Source of the DNA: Leptolinea tardivitalis
GTDB lineage: Bacteria > Chloroflexota > Anaerolineae > Anaerolineales > Anaerolineaceae
DNA: 40,354 bases
Reading direction: 5' to 3'
NCBI RefSeq assembly: GCF_001050275.1
Contig: NZ_BBYA01000005.1
Location: forward strand, 1 to 40,354
The translations under genes and the position numbers were made by a program. Under the pieces are notes generated by a model. It did no database searches. It had not been told where the DNA came from and saw nothing but the letters and a program-made list of their open reading frames with translations. Below are positions 34,077 through 40,354 of the stretch, piece by piece; the first letter of the stretch is position 1, and every line of letters begins with the position of its first letter.

Positions 34077-35228
34077 ATGGACGCACTAACAATATTGATC
34101 ACCGAATCCGCCGGTAAAGTGTGGACCTCGCTTACCCATAATTGGCCGTACCTGCTTATCAGCGTATTGGTCGCAGCCGCCCTGAAATTATTCACCAATC
34201 CAGATAAGATCACCAACTTTCTGACCCGATACAAGAATGCCGGTGTATTAAGTGCCACTGCAGCCGCCGTGGGAACACCTTTATGTTCCTGTGGTACAAC
34301 TGCCGTGGTACTGGGGATGATGGCCAGCATGATTCCCTGGGCGCCTATTGTGGCATTCATGGTATCATCGCCTCTTTCGTCACCCGAAGGGATCATCTAC
34401 AGCGCCGGCCTGTTCGGCTGGCCGTTCGCGATCTACTATTTCATCATGTCGATCATCCTCGGGTTGGCTGGCGGGGCCGCCGCGGATTTCTTTGAACGGC
34501 GCGGCTGGCTAAAGAATCAAAATCGCATGAATACATTTAGACCGGCAGCAAAGAATGCCCCCTCATCCAACCAGGCGGATGGGAATACCACGATATTCCG
34601 ATCGCCCGAATTAGCTTTCGCGGAAACACCCACCTGTGGATGCGGTTCATCAAATTCCGAGGTCATAATTGACCGAGCTCGCTTCGCTGCGTCAACGGAT
34701 GCGGTCTCATGCTCTTGCAGTGCATCAAAACTGGATGCAGCTGAGGATGCCATTCAGCCAGATACTACCTGTGGATGTGGAAATTCCGACAAACAATCGG
34801 TCAAAGAACCTGTAACCCTTAAACATTTTTTTATGGAAGTATTCGCGGCATCCAAACAACTGCTGATCATGTTCCTCGGGTTTGCCTTCATCGGCTTTTT
34901 TCTGAATGGTCTGATTCCCGAAGCATGGATCAATGTATTGTTTGGGTCGGGGAATTTATACAGCGTGCCCCTCGCGGCCACCATCGGTATCCCCTTTTAC
35001 ATCAACAGCGAAGGGTCGCTGCCATTGGTTAGCTCGTTGATTCAAGGTGGGATGAACCCCGGTGCAGCCATGGCCTTTTTAATCACCGGCGCAGGAACAT
35101 CACTGGGCGCGGTCACCGGCATGTTGACCATTGCCCGCTGGCGTGTTGTCGCCCTGGTGGTTGGCACGCTGTGGGTTGGTGCCATCATTGCTGGTTTTGG
35201 TTTCAATATCCTTATGACAATTCAATAG
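34077..35228 (+). CDS. Permease of the DUF318/ArsP-like (PF03773) family with Cys-rich loop
   Basis: A 383-aa membrane protein with about eight spans in two halves. The family motif VGTPLCSCGTTAVVLGMM (Cys70, Cys72) ends the first half, followed by SSPLSSPEGIIYSAG. The second half has GFFLNGLIPEAWINVLFG and MNPGAAMAFLITGAGTSLGAV. Relatives include ArsP (organoarsenical efflux) and YraQ; the substrate here is unknown. The central loop (about 141-250) is unusually long and carries Cys187-Gly-Cys189, Cys212-Ser-Cys214 and Cys232-Gly-Cys234, which could bind a soft metal or metalloid. The start is ATG 34077 with AAGGAG 8 nt upstream; the longer frame overlapping the sigma gene is rejected. Confidence 0.9.
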   Translation: MDALTILITESAGKVWTSLTHNWPYLLISVLVAAALKLFTNPDKITNFLTRYKNAGVLSATAAAVGTPLCSCGTTAVVLGMMASMIPWAPIVAFMVSSPLSSPEGIIYSAGLFGWPFAIYYFIMSIILGLAGGAAADFFERRGWLKNQNRMNTFRPAAKNAPSSNQADGNTTIFRSPELAFAETPTCGCGSSNSEVIIDRARFAASTDAVSCSCSASKLDAAEDAIQPDTTCGCGNSDKQSVKEPVTLKHFFMEVFAASKQLLIMFLGFAFIGFFLNGLIPEAWINVLFGSGNLYSVPLAATIGIPFYINSEGSLPLVSSLIQGGMNPGAAMAFLITGAGTSLGAVTGMLTIARWRVVALVVGTLWVGAIIAGFGFNILMTIQ

Positions 35229-35556
35229 TAATCACCAATAGTCTTTTCGGGATTTATGGCAATATCTAAAAGATTTTCCAATTTGAGAGGAAACAGAACT
35301 CAACAATTACCTGCAACATGTAATGAAAAATTAGGTTTGAAAAAAGAAGCTGTATCAAAAGTATCTCATTACCTTTTGATACAGCTTCTTGTGTAATCCT
35401 GTTTATGAAAATCAACGATTAATCAGATGTTGCATCTATTCTTCGTCGGTTTATTTTTACCTAAGTGAGAGATGAAAAAGCTGATTTTAATTTCCATGCC
35501 AGCGTTTTTGGTCTACATAGGAATCTTATAATTATTATTTAGCACATATTTCCTAC
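35229..35556. other. AT-rich intergenic region between permease and lexA
   Basis: About 330 bp with no recognisable gene. Its only strong feature is the perfect hairpin at 35344-35390. The rest is AT-rich without clear motifs. Confidence 0.6.
35344..35390. terminator. Perfect 18-bp hairpin, probable terminator
   Basis: AAGAAGCTGTATCAAAAG (35344-35361) and CTTTTGATACAGCTTCTT (35373-35390) are exact reverse complements around an 11-nt loop. The T tract lies on the minus-strand side (five A at 35341-35345), although the only nearby upstream gene, the permease, reads in the plus direction. It may still end that transcript, or it may be a small inverted-repeat insertion. Confidence 0.6.
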
Positions 35557-35586
35557 TTGACAGTTGAACGGTTGTTCTGGTATAGT
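35557..35586 (+). promoter_or_regulatory. lexA promoter with embedded LexA (SOS) box
   Basis: TTGACA (35557-35562), an 18-nt spacer and TATAGT (35581-35586). Inside the spacer GAAC-GGTT-GTTC (35566-35577) matches the Gram-positive LexA/DinR box GAAC-N4-GTTC exactly, so LexA should repress its own gene by blocking polymerase. GTATAG-N5-CTATAC (35580-35596) adds a further palindrome over the -10 and start region. Confidence 0.88.
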
Positions 35587-35620
35587 ATTTCTATACGGAT
35601 TTATATAGGAGGAATGTACT

Positions 35621-36355
35621 ATGCCAAGAAAGACAGTGGGTCTCAGCGATCGACATAGAAAGATCATGGAATTCTTGACAACCTTTGTGGAGCAGAATAG
35701 CTATTCTCCTTCCATCCGTCAAATTGGTGAAAGTATTGGTGTCAAGTCTACCTCACTGGTGGATTATTATCTGAATTATCTTGAGCAGGAAGGTTACATC
35801 GCTCGTGATGGGCGTGTTTCTCGCAGTATTCGCGTTTTTAAACCGGTTTATCCCGAATCTGGAGGTCCGTCTCTTAATCCAGAAATTCTTCACGGTCAAA
35901 GTGCTGCCGGAGCCATGAGTGATATTTTACGCATCCCGATCTTTGGCCGTATTGTGGCGAGTGCTCCCTTACCTATGCCACCTTCAGATATGGCTTACTT
36001 TGATCCCGAGTCCTCCGTCGAGATCGCCCGCAGTCTGCTCCCGCCGAAAGAAAAGATCAACGAGTTGTTTGCGCTCGAAGTTGACGGTGATTCCATGATT
36101 GACGCCATGGTAAACGACGGCGATATCGTGGTGATGAAACATGCGCAAGATGCCATCAATGGCGATATGGTGGCTGTCTGGCTGGATGATGAAAACTCAA
36201 CCACTCTGAAATATTTCTATAAAGAAAACAATCGAATCCGGCTGCAACCGGCCAACCCGAACATGAAACCGATCATGGTGGATAATCCATCTGCCCTGCG
36301 CATTATGGGTAAAGTGGTGATGGTCATTCGACAGGTCAAATCAGTAGCGGTTTAA
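35621..36355 (+). CDS. lexA: LexA repressor
   Basis: The SOS repressor, a self-cleaving serine protease. The 244-aa protein has an N-terminal winged helix-turn-helix (LSDRHRKIMEFLTTFVEQNSYSPSIRQIGESIGVKSTSLVDYYLNYLEQEGYI). The C-terminal S24 protease domain has catalytic Ser158 (EVDGDSMIDAMVNDGDIVV) and Lys197 (STTLKYFY). The usual Ala-Gly scissile bond appears replaced by Ala113-Ser114 (FGRIVASAPLP). At 244 aa it is longer than the usual ~200-210, mainly by a linker (about 75-100) and an insert before the catalytic Ser. AGGAGG precedes the ATG, and its own operator is in the promoter. Confidence 0.95.
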   Translation: MPRKTVGLSDRHRKIMEFLTTFVEQNSYSPSIRQIGESIGVKSTSLVDYYLNYLEQEGYIARDGRVSRSIRVFKPVYPESGGPSLNPEILHGQSAAGAMSDILRIPIFGRIVASAPLPMPPSDMAYFDPESSVEIARSLLPPKEKINELFALEVDGDSMIDAMVNDGDIVVMKHAQDAINGDMVAVWLDDENSTTLKYFYKENNRIRLQPANPNMKPIMVDNPSALRIMGKVVMVIRQVKSVAV

Positions 36356-36375
36356 TATCAAAATCAAAATAAAAA

Positions 36376-36403
36376 AAGAGGGCTCTCTTTCGAGAGCCCT
36401 CTT
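36376..36403. terminator. Bidirectional terminator between lexA and rplL
   Basis: AAGAGGGCTCTC (36376-36387), loop TTTC-like, GAGAGCCCTCTT (36392-36403). Seven A precede it on the plus strand, giving a strong U tract for the minus-strand rplJ-rplL transcript; it also ends lexA. Confidence 0.92.
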
Positions 36404-36422
36404 CTGTATTGTTGATCAGCCC

Positions 36423-36803
36423 TTAGGCTAATTCGACCACACCACCGGCGGCTTCGAGTTTGCTCTTGGCATCGGCGGCAACCTGTTTGGAAACAGCGGT
36501 AAGAACTTTGGAACCGGCTGTTTCGGCCATGGTTTTGGCTTCGACCAGACCCAGGGAGGTCAGGGTGCGGATGACTTTGATGACTTCGATCTTCTTGGGG
36601 CCGGCGTCTTTCAGCACGACATCGAATTCAGTCTTTTCTTCGGCAGCTTCGGCAGCAGCAACAGGAGCAGCACCGGCAGCAGCGACAGCAACAGGAGCGG
36701 CGGCGGAAACGCCCCATTTTTCTTCGAGGGCTTTCACCAACTCAGCGGCTTCCAAAACAGAAAGGGCGCTCAGTTCATCAACAAGTTTAGCTAAATCAGC
36801 CAT
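36423..36803 (-). CDS. rplL: 50S ribosomal protein L7/L12
   Basis: The multi-copy stalk protein that recruits translational GTPases. The 126-aa protein has the N-terminal dimerisation helix ([32 protein letters not shown]), an Ala-rich flexible hinge (about 33-55) and the C-terminal factor-binding domain with [41 protein letters not shown] lies upstream. It follows rplJ by 40 nt. A strong terminator follows rplL directly, so rpoB is not the next gene here. Confidence 0.99.
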   Translation of the reverse strand: MADLAKLVDELSALSVLEAAELVKALEEKWGVSAAAPVAVAAAGAAPVAAAEAAEEKTEFDVVLKDAGPKKIEVIKVIRTLTSLGLVEAKTMAETAGSKVLTAVSKQVAADAKSKLEAAGGVVELA

Positions 36804-36843
36804 TGTAAAATCTCCTTACAGATTATTGTTTAAAAATATTGAC

Positions 36844-37374
36844 TCAGGCTGCCTGTGTAGCGCCCTTATCAGAATATGCTTTGACAACCGATGCCATCGA
36901 ACGGGCCGGTTCTGCCAGTGTACGCACGAGTTTGGAGGCGGGAGCCTGCAAGACACCCAGCAGGGTGGCGCGCATAACTGGAAGCGGCGGAAGTTCGGCC
37001 AGGGCTTTCACCTGTTCAACACTCAATAATTGCTTATCGAGATAACCACCGCGCATTTTGAACACATCAGAGTTTTTCGATGCTTCTGCGAAAACTTTAG
37101 CCAATCCGGGGGCGTCGTTATACGCAAAACCTACCAGCAATGTACCTTCTGCCTTTTTAACATCTTTGTATCCGGCATTGGTCATTGCCAGCTGCATCAG
37201 GGTATTTTTGACAATATGAGCCTCGCTGCCGGTTTCACGCACTTTGGTGCGGAATGCATCGATGTCTTTCATCGTCATCTTGTTGTATTCCAACATGAAT
37301 ACAGCCTGGCTTTTACCCAACCAGTTTTCGTAATCAGATAACATTTTGGATTTATGTTCTTTTGAGAATGCCAA
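36844..37374 (-). CDS. rplJ: 50S ribosomal protein L10
   Basis: Anchors L7/L12 dimers at the base of the ribosomal stalk. The 176-aa protein shows AFSKEHKSKMLSDYENWLGKSQAVFMLEYNKMTMKDIDAFR and the C-terminal helical region that binds L12, with MRATLLGVLQAPASKLVRTL. The start is TTG at 37372-37374, because a strong GGAGGTGA lies 5 nt upstream and no ATG is suitable. A structured leader with an attenuator precedes it, as expected for L10-L12 autoregulation. Confidence 0.97.
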   Translation of the reverse strand: MAFSKEHKSKMLSDYENWLGKSQAVFMLEYNKMTMKDIDAFRTKVRETGSEAHIVKNTLMQLAMTNAGYKDVKKAEGTLLVGFAYNDAPGLAKVFAEASKNSDVFKMRGGYLDKQLLSVEQVKALAELPPLPVMRATLLGVLQAPASKLVRTLAEPARSMASVVKAYSDKGATQAA

Positions 37375-37556
37375 TGAATGTCACCTCCTTTCGTCTCAGA
37401 ATAAAAAAGTCTTTACCGTATAGTGCTCCGGTAAAGACATTCAATTCAAATAGACAGATTTCTCTGGCTTGTGAATGTCTCCACCTCGGCCGGATATTAA
37501 GCCGCCAAGCGGCACCAACTTTCTGCGGTGAAGAAATATTCGATCTACAATAGGGT
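37375..37556 (-). promoter_or_regulatory. rplJ leader RNA (L10 leader type)
   Basis: The ~180-nt minus-strand leader before rplJ is rich in complementary segments, contains a CCGGCCGAGGTGG stretch and ends in an intrinsic hairpin before the ribosome-binding site. This matches the known L10(L12)4-binding leader that feeds back on rplJL. A TATAAT (minus strand, 37562-37557) at its upstream edge could be its -10 box, without a good -35. Family assignment is by context, not by a covariance search. Confidence 0.65.
37403..37438 (-). terminator. Attenuator hairpin in the rplJ leader
   Basis: On the minus strand GTCTTTACCG (37438-37429) and CGGTAAAGAC (37418-37409) form a 10-bp stem, followed by six T (37408-37403). 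It sits directly before the rplJ ribosome-binding site, so it can cut rplJL transcription. Confidence 0.85.
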
Positions 37557-37569
37557 ATTATACCCCGTT

Positions 37570-38289
37570 TTACTCCGCAACTGACATGGATTGTGCCTGG
37601 TTGGGATCAACCTTAATTCCAGGGCCCATGGTAGATGTCAGGGTAATATGTTTGATATAGGTTCCTTTGGCCGCTGCCGGTTTTGCTTTTTTGACAGCTT
37701 CCATAAAAGCAGCCAGGTTTTCCACCAGTTTTTCTTTTGTGAAAGAGATTTTACCAAGGGGAACATGGATGTTGGCTGTTTTATCAAGGCGGAATTCTAC
37801 ACGGCCGGCTTTGGCTTCCTGAATGACTCGAGGAAGGTCATCTGGGGAGACAACAGTACCAGCTTTAGGATTCGGCATCAAACCGCGGGGACCCAGAACA
37901 CGGCCGAGACGTCCGGCTTTGCCCATCATATCGGGGGTGGCGATGGCTACATCGAATTCGGTCCAACCGCCGGCAATTTTGTTGATCCATTCGTCAGAAT
38001 CAGCGATTACATCAGCGCCGCCTTCTGTTGCTTTGGCAACGCCTTCGCCCTGAGCGAAGACCAGAACGCGGACAGTTTTTCCCAGGCCGTTCGGGAGCAC
38101 AACAACGTCACGCACCATCTGGTCAGCCTGGCGGGGGTCAAGCCCCATGCGCAGATGAATTTCCATCGTTCCATCGAAAGTAGTTATACTGGTCTCTTTT
38201 ACCAGAGCAACCGCTTCTTCAGGAGAATAGAATTTCGCGCTATCTACTTTTTGCTTTGCAGCATTATATTTCTTACCATGTTTGGCCAT
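37570..38289 (-). CDS. rplA: 50S ribosomal protein L1
   Basis: A large-subunit protein of the mobile L1 stalk that helps release deacylated tRNA, often also a translational repressor of its own operon. The 239-aa protein has the family motif region [21 protein letters not shown], with the N-terminal [26 protein letters not shown] and [29 protein letters not shown] precedes the ATG. It lies 52 nt after rplK. Confidence 0.99.
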   Translation of the reverse strand: MAKHGKKYNAAKQKVDSAKFYSPEEAVALVKETSITTFDGTMEIHLRMGLDPRQADQMVRDVVVLPNGLGKTVRVLVFAQGEGVAKATEGGADVIADSDEWINKIAGGWTEFDVAIATPDMMGKAGRLGRVLGPRGLMPNPKAGTVVSPDDLPRVIQEAKAGRVEFRLDKTANIHVPLGKISFTKEKLVENLAAFMEAVKKAKPAAAKGTYIKHITLTSTMGPGIKVDPNQAQSMSVAE

Positions 38290-38341
38290 TATTTCTCCTT
38301 TGTGGTGCTAACGGGCAGCGAAACCACCCTCCCACAAAAAC

Positions 38342-38767
38342 TTAGTCAACAATATTCAAGCCCATATTGCGGGCGGTGCCTTCGATCTGTTTCATGGCAG
38401 CATCAATATCGTTGGCGTTCATATCTTTGAATTTCAGTTCGGCGATTTCCCGAATCTGAGCCCGGGTGACTTTTCCAACTTTTTCGCGGTTGGGTACACC
38501 GGATCCCTTTTCAATACCGGCAGCTTTGCGTAGCAAAACACCGGCAGGAGGGGTTTTCAGAACGAAAGAAAACGAACCATCTGTATAGATGGTGATTTCT
38601 GCAGGAATGATTTCGCCAGCCTTTGTGGATGTGCGGGCATTGTATTCCTTGCAGAATGCCATGATGTTGATCCCATGACCGGCCAGAGCAGGGCCAATGG
38701 GGGGCGCCGGATTTGCTTTTCCAGCAGCGATCTGAAGACGGACTATTGCTTTTAATTTCTTTGCCAC
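38342..38767 (-). CDS. rplK: 50S ribosomal protein L11
   Basis: A GTPase-centre protein that binds 23S rRNA and is the substrate of PrmA (encoded at 29599-30513). The 141-aa protein has the N-terminal proline-containing helix [30 protein letters not shown] and a C-terminal RNA-binding domain ending ...[25 protein letters not shown]-like. The start is GTG at 38765-38767, with AAAGGAGTG upstream. It follows nusG, the conserved order. Confidence 0.99.
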   Translation of the reverse strand: MAKKLKAIVRLQIAAGKANPAPPIGPALAGHGINIMAFCKEYNARTSTKAGEIIPAEITIYTDGSFSFVLKTPPAGVLLRKAAGIEKGSGVPNREKVGKVTRAQIREIAELKFKDMNANDIDAAMKQIEGTARNMGLNIVD

Positions 38768-38843
38768 AGTTACACTCCTTTGTGGTTATAACGGGTGATA
38801 AAGGGGAGACACCCTCCCACACGATCAGGTCTATTTGACCTGT

Positions 38844-39515
38844 TTATGCCTTTTCTACCTGGAGAAAATCCAGTTCGACCGGTGTTTCACGACCAAAGAA
38901 ATTGACCATAACTCGTACTTTGTTGCGGTTTTGATCAATTTCAGAGACAGAACCGCGGAAATCATTGAAGGGGCCGTCCACAATGCGTACACGTTCACCA
39001 ATCTTGAACGTAACCTTGATATGAGGAGCTTCGGCTTCCATACGGCGCAGAATCTGACTGACTTCTTCCGGGCGCAGGGCTGTCGGCTGGTTTCCCATCC
39101 CAACGAAACCTGTCACACCGGGGGTATTTCGCACCACATACCATGATTCTTCCGTCAGGATCATATTGACAAGCACATAGCCGGGAAAAACATGACGTTC
39201 TACAGTCCGGCGTTTCCCGTCTTTGACTTCGATCTCTTCCTGAGTCGGAATTACGACATCGAAGATTTTTTCCTTCATGTCCATGGTTTCAATACGCTGT
39301 TCCAGGTTATGACGAACTTTGTTCTCGTAACCGGAATAGCAATGAATGACGTACCAATTACGGGTATCACTGGGCGTGATCTGCCCGCTCTCCTCGTCAA
39401 TCATCGATGACGAAACGGGGGATTCCGCCGGGCGCGAGGGCTTTTCCACTGGTTCCGGTGCGGGGACATCAATATCCTCGCGGTCGTCCCGTTCAAACTC
39501 GTCTTGAAATTCCAT
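38844..39515 (-). CDS. nusG: Transcription termination/antitermination protein NusG
   Basis: Binds RNA polymerase and modulates pausing, Rho-dependent termination and coupling to the ribosome. The 223-aa protein has the NGN domain (NWYVIHCYSGYENKVRHNLEQRIE) and a C-terminal KOW domain (FKIGERVRIVDGPFNDFRGSVSEIDQNRNKVRVMVNFFGRETPVELDF). It carries an extra N-terminal stretch of about 52 residues, acidic then Pro/Ser-rich, absent from the 181-aa E. coli protein; extended NusG forms are known in several phyla. AGGAG precedes the ATG. Confidence 0.98.
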   Translation of the reverse strand: MEFQDEFERDDREDIDVPAPEPVEKPSRPAESPVSSSMIDEESGQITPSDTRNWYVIHCYSGYENKVRHNLEQRIETMDMKEKIFDVVIPTQEEIEVKDGKRRTVERHVFPGYVLVNMILTEESWYVVRNTPGVTGFVGMGNQPTALRPEEVSQILRRMEAEAPHIKVTFKIGERVRIVDGPFNDFRGSVSEIDQNRNKVRVMVNFFGRETPVELDFLQVEKA

Positions 39516-39552
39516 TCAATCTCCTAAAACCGGGCTTACGTCCGGCAATCAA

Positions 39553-39765
39553 TCAGGCAAGGATCAGCGTGATCAGGCTGGAAAAAACAAAATCCAGTAT
39601 GCCCAATAAAACGCTCATGGCGACCATTACAGCCACAACAATCTTTGTCAGCCGCCATGCCTCCTGACGTGTTGGCCAGGAAACTTTGCGCAGCTCGCCC
39701 GTGGTTTCACGATACCAGCGCTGAAATGCATTGGGCTGCTTTACTTTCTCAATTTTATCGGCCAC
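39553..39765 (-). CDS. secE: Preprotein translocase subunit SecE
   Basis: The essential small subunit that clamps SecY in the Sec channel. The 70-aa single-span form has the conserved amphipathic segment FQRWYRETTGELRKVSWPTRQEAWRLTKIVV, followed by one membrane helix (about 44-68). It lies between tRNA-Trp and nusG, the usual place. Confidence 0.97.
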   Translation of the reverse strand: MADKIEKVKQPNAFQRWYRETTGELRKVSWPTRQEAWRLTKIVVAVMVAMSVLLGILDFVFSSLITLILA

Positions 39766-39803
39766 GCGTCATCACTCCTCGGTTCAGTATCTTTCGTAAC
39801 AAA

Positions 39804-39824
39804 GCGCCGTCCTGTGGACGGCGC
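39804..39824. other. GC-rich hairpin between tRNA-Trp and secE
   Basis: GCGCCGTCC (39804-39812) and GGACGGCGC (39816-39824) form a perfect 9-bp stem. On the minus strand it follows tRNA-Trp by about 15 nt and is followed by TTTGTT. It may act as a weak terminator or as a 3' processing boundary for the tRNA. Confidence 0.6.
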
Positions 39825-39837
39825 CTGCCACATCAGG

Positions 39838-39910
39838 CAGGCCAGGTAGGAATCGAACCCACAACCCCCGCTTTTGGAGAGCGGTGCTCTGCCAATTGAG
39901 CCACTGGCCT
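39838..39910 (-). tRNA. tRNA-Trp (CCA anticodon)
   Basis: A full cloverleaf reads on the minus strand: acceptor AGGCCAG/CTGGCCT, D-stem GCTC/GAGC, anticodon stem CCGCT/AGCGG enclosing loop CTCCAAA with anticodon CCA, T-stem GTGGG/CCTAC around TTCGATT, and discriminator G. The 3' CCA is not encoded. Placement between rpmG and secE is the conserved position in many bacteria. Confidence 0.97.
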
Positions 39911-39919
39911 ATGCAGTCT

Positions 39920-39948
39920 GCCGGACGCGCATCTTTTATGCGTCCGGC
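39920..39948. other. Hairpin between rpmG and tRNA-Trp
   Basis: GCCGGACGC (39920-39928) and GCGTCCGGC (39940-39948) form a 9-bp stem. It lies just upstream of the tRNA on the transcribed minus strand and could guide processing of the tRNA 5' side or act as a partial terminator after rpmG. Confidence 0.6.
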
Positions 39949-39963
39949 TTTTCTGCTATTTTA

Positions 39964-40134
39964 CTACTTTGTCTCGCGGTGTAGTGTGTGTTTTCGGCAG
40001 CGAGCGCAGTATTTCTTGATTTCCATCCGGTTCGGATCGTTTCGGCGGTTCTTCTCCGACGTATAGTTCCGTTCCTTGCATTCCGTGCAGGCGAAGGTGA
40101 TAACCGGTCGGATGTCTTTCTTTTTAGTAGCCAT
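39964..40134 (-). CDS. rpmG: 50S ribosomal protein L33
   Basis: A small basic large-subunit protein (56 aa). It begins [20 protein letters not shown] and ends [17 protein letters not shown]. The two Cys-x2-Cys pairs (CTEC, CARC) mark the zinc-binding C+ form. GGGG lies upstream. Its place between tuf and tRNA-Trp/secE is conserved. An inverted repeat CGGCCTGA-TCT-TCAGGCCG (40145-40163) separates it from tuf. Confidence 0.97.
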   Translation of the reverse strand: MATKKKDIRPVITFACTECKERNYTSEKNRRNDPNRMEIKKYCARCRKHTLHRETK

Positions 40135-40178
40135 GATTATACCCCGGCCTGATCTTCAGGCCGTATTCCTTTCAATTC

Positions 40179-40354
40179 CTACGCAAGAATCTTGGTAATG
40201 ACACCCGCGCCAACGGTCAGACCGCCTTCGCGAATGGCGAATTTTGAACCCTGTTCCAACGCAACCGGAATGATCAGTTCCACTTCCATGTTCACGTTGT
40301 CTCCCGGCATAACCATTTCAACACCTTCCGGCAGTTTGATGTTACCGGTTACAT
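40179..40354 (-). CDS. tuf: Elongation factor Tu, C-terminal part
   Basis: The C-terminal 57 codons of EF-Tu, cut by the window edge: [20 protein letters not shown] followed by [22 protein letters not shown] and ending [11 protein letters not shown]. This is domain III, conserved in all bacterial EF-Tu proteins. It brings charged tRNAs to the ribosome and is recycled by the EF-Ts encoded at 1234-1845. Confidence 0.97.
   Translation of the reverse strand, partial: VTGNIKLPEGVEMVMPGDNVNMEVELIIPVALEQGSKFAIREGGLTVGAGVITKILA

Overview
The window looks like a chromosomal segment of a member of the Chloroflexota, most likely class Anaerolineae. This is inferred from gene content and protein style, since no search could be run. 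Pointers are a PD40 lipoprotein with an Ala/Thr/Gln-rich linker, a Gram-positive-type LexA box, a perfect CIRCE element controlling an hrcA-grpE-dnaK-dnaJ-prmA operon, a T-box before pheST, a DUF2905 protein, and a tuf-rpmG-tRNA-Trp-secE-nusG-rplK-rplA-rplJ-rplL cluster. Most of the window is ordinary housekeeping DNA. Its interest lies in regulatory sites and in one small accessory module.

Layout. 1-75 is the start of a transposase running off the left edge. 184-2700 holds rpsB-tsf-pyrH with a good promoter and a structured leader; frr does not follow pyrH. 2700-4700 is decayed DNA: a broken beta-propeller lipoprotein gene (minus) and a frameshifted alpha/beta-hydrolase remnant (plus). 4710-6626 is an intact PD40 lipoprotein. 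6996-10969 is a Phe T-box with pheS-pheT. 10971-13825 (minus) carries a pentapeptide-repeat gene, a cupin and a membrane glycosyltransferase. 14023-16110 is a divergent DeoR-regulator/MFS-transporter pair sharing a compact control region. 16156-18471 (minus) is kamA plus an aldo/keto reductase. 18573-20313 is a PHO-box-like array followed by the DUF47-Pit phosphate-uptake operon. 20350-24757 is a classical histidine attenuator (leader peptide plus terminator), hisD and an NMT1-type ABC transporter. 24835-30556 is the CIRCE-controlled heat-shock operon. 30598-32826 is a DUF2905 gene facing thrC-thrB. 32896-35390 is an OsmC protein divergent from a Cys-rich ECF sigma factor and a permease with Cys-x-Cys motifs. 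35557-36403 is lexA with its operator inside its own promoter. 36423-40354 (minus) is the ribosomal-protein/elongation cluster.

How the parts work together. Several operons carry their regulator binding site or attenuator in plain sight: Phe-tRNA sensing (T-box), histidine supply (ribosome-stalling attenuator), heat shock (HrcA/CIRCE), DNA damage (LexA), phosphate (PHO-box-like repeats), carbon or sugar (DeoR operators) and L10/L12 (rplJ leader with attenuator). Three transcription units have a TATAAT-like -10 only 6-10 nt before the start codon, which suggests leaderless or nearly leaderless mRNAs. The best candidate for something undescribed is the SigZ-like sigma factor with clustered cysteines and no visible anti-sigma gene, next to a permease whose large central loop carries three Cys-x-Cys motifs.
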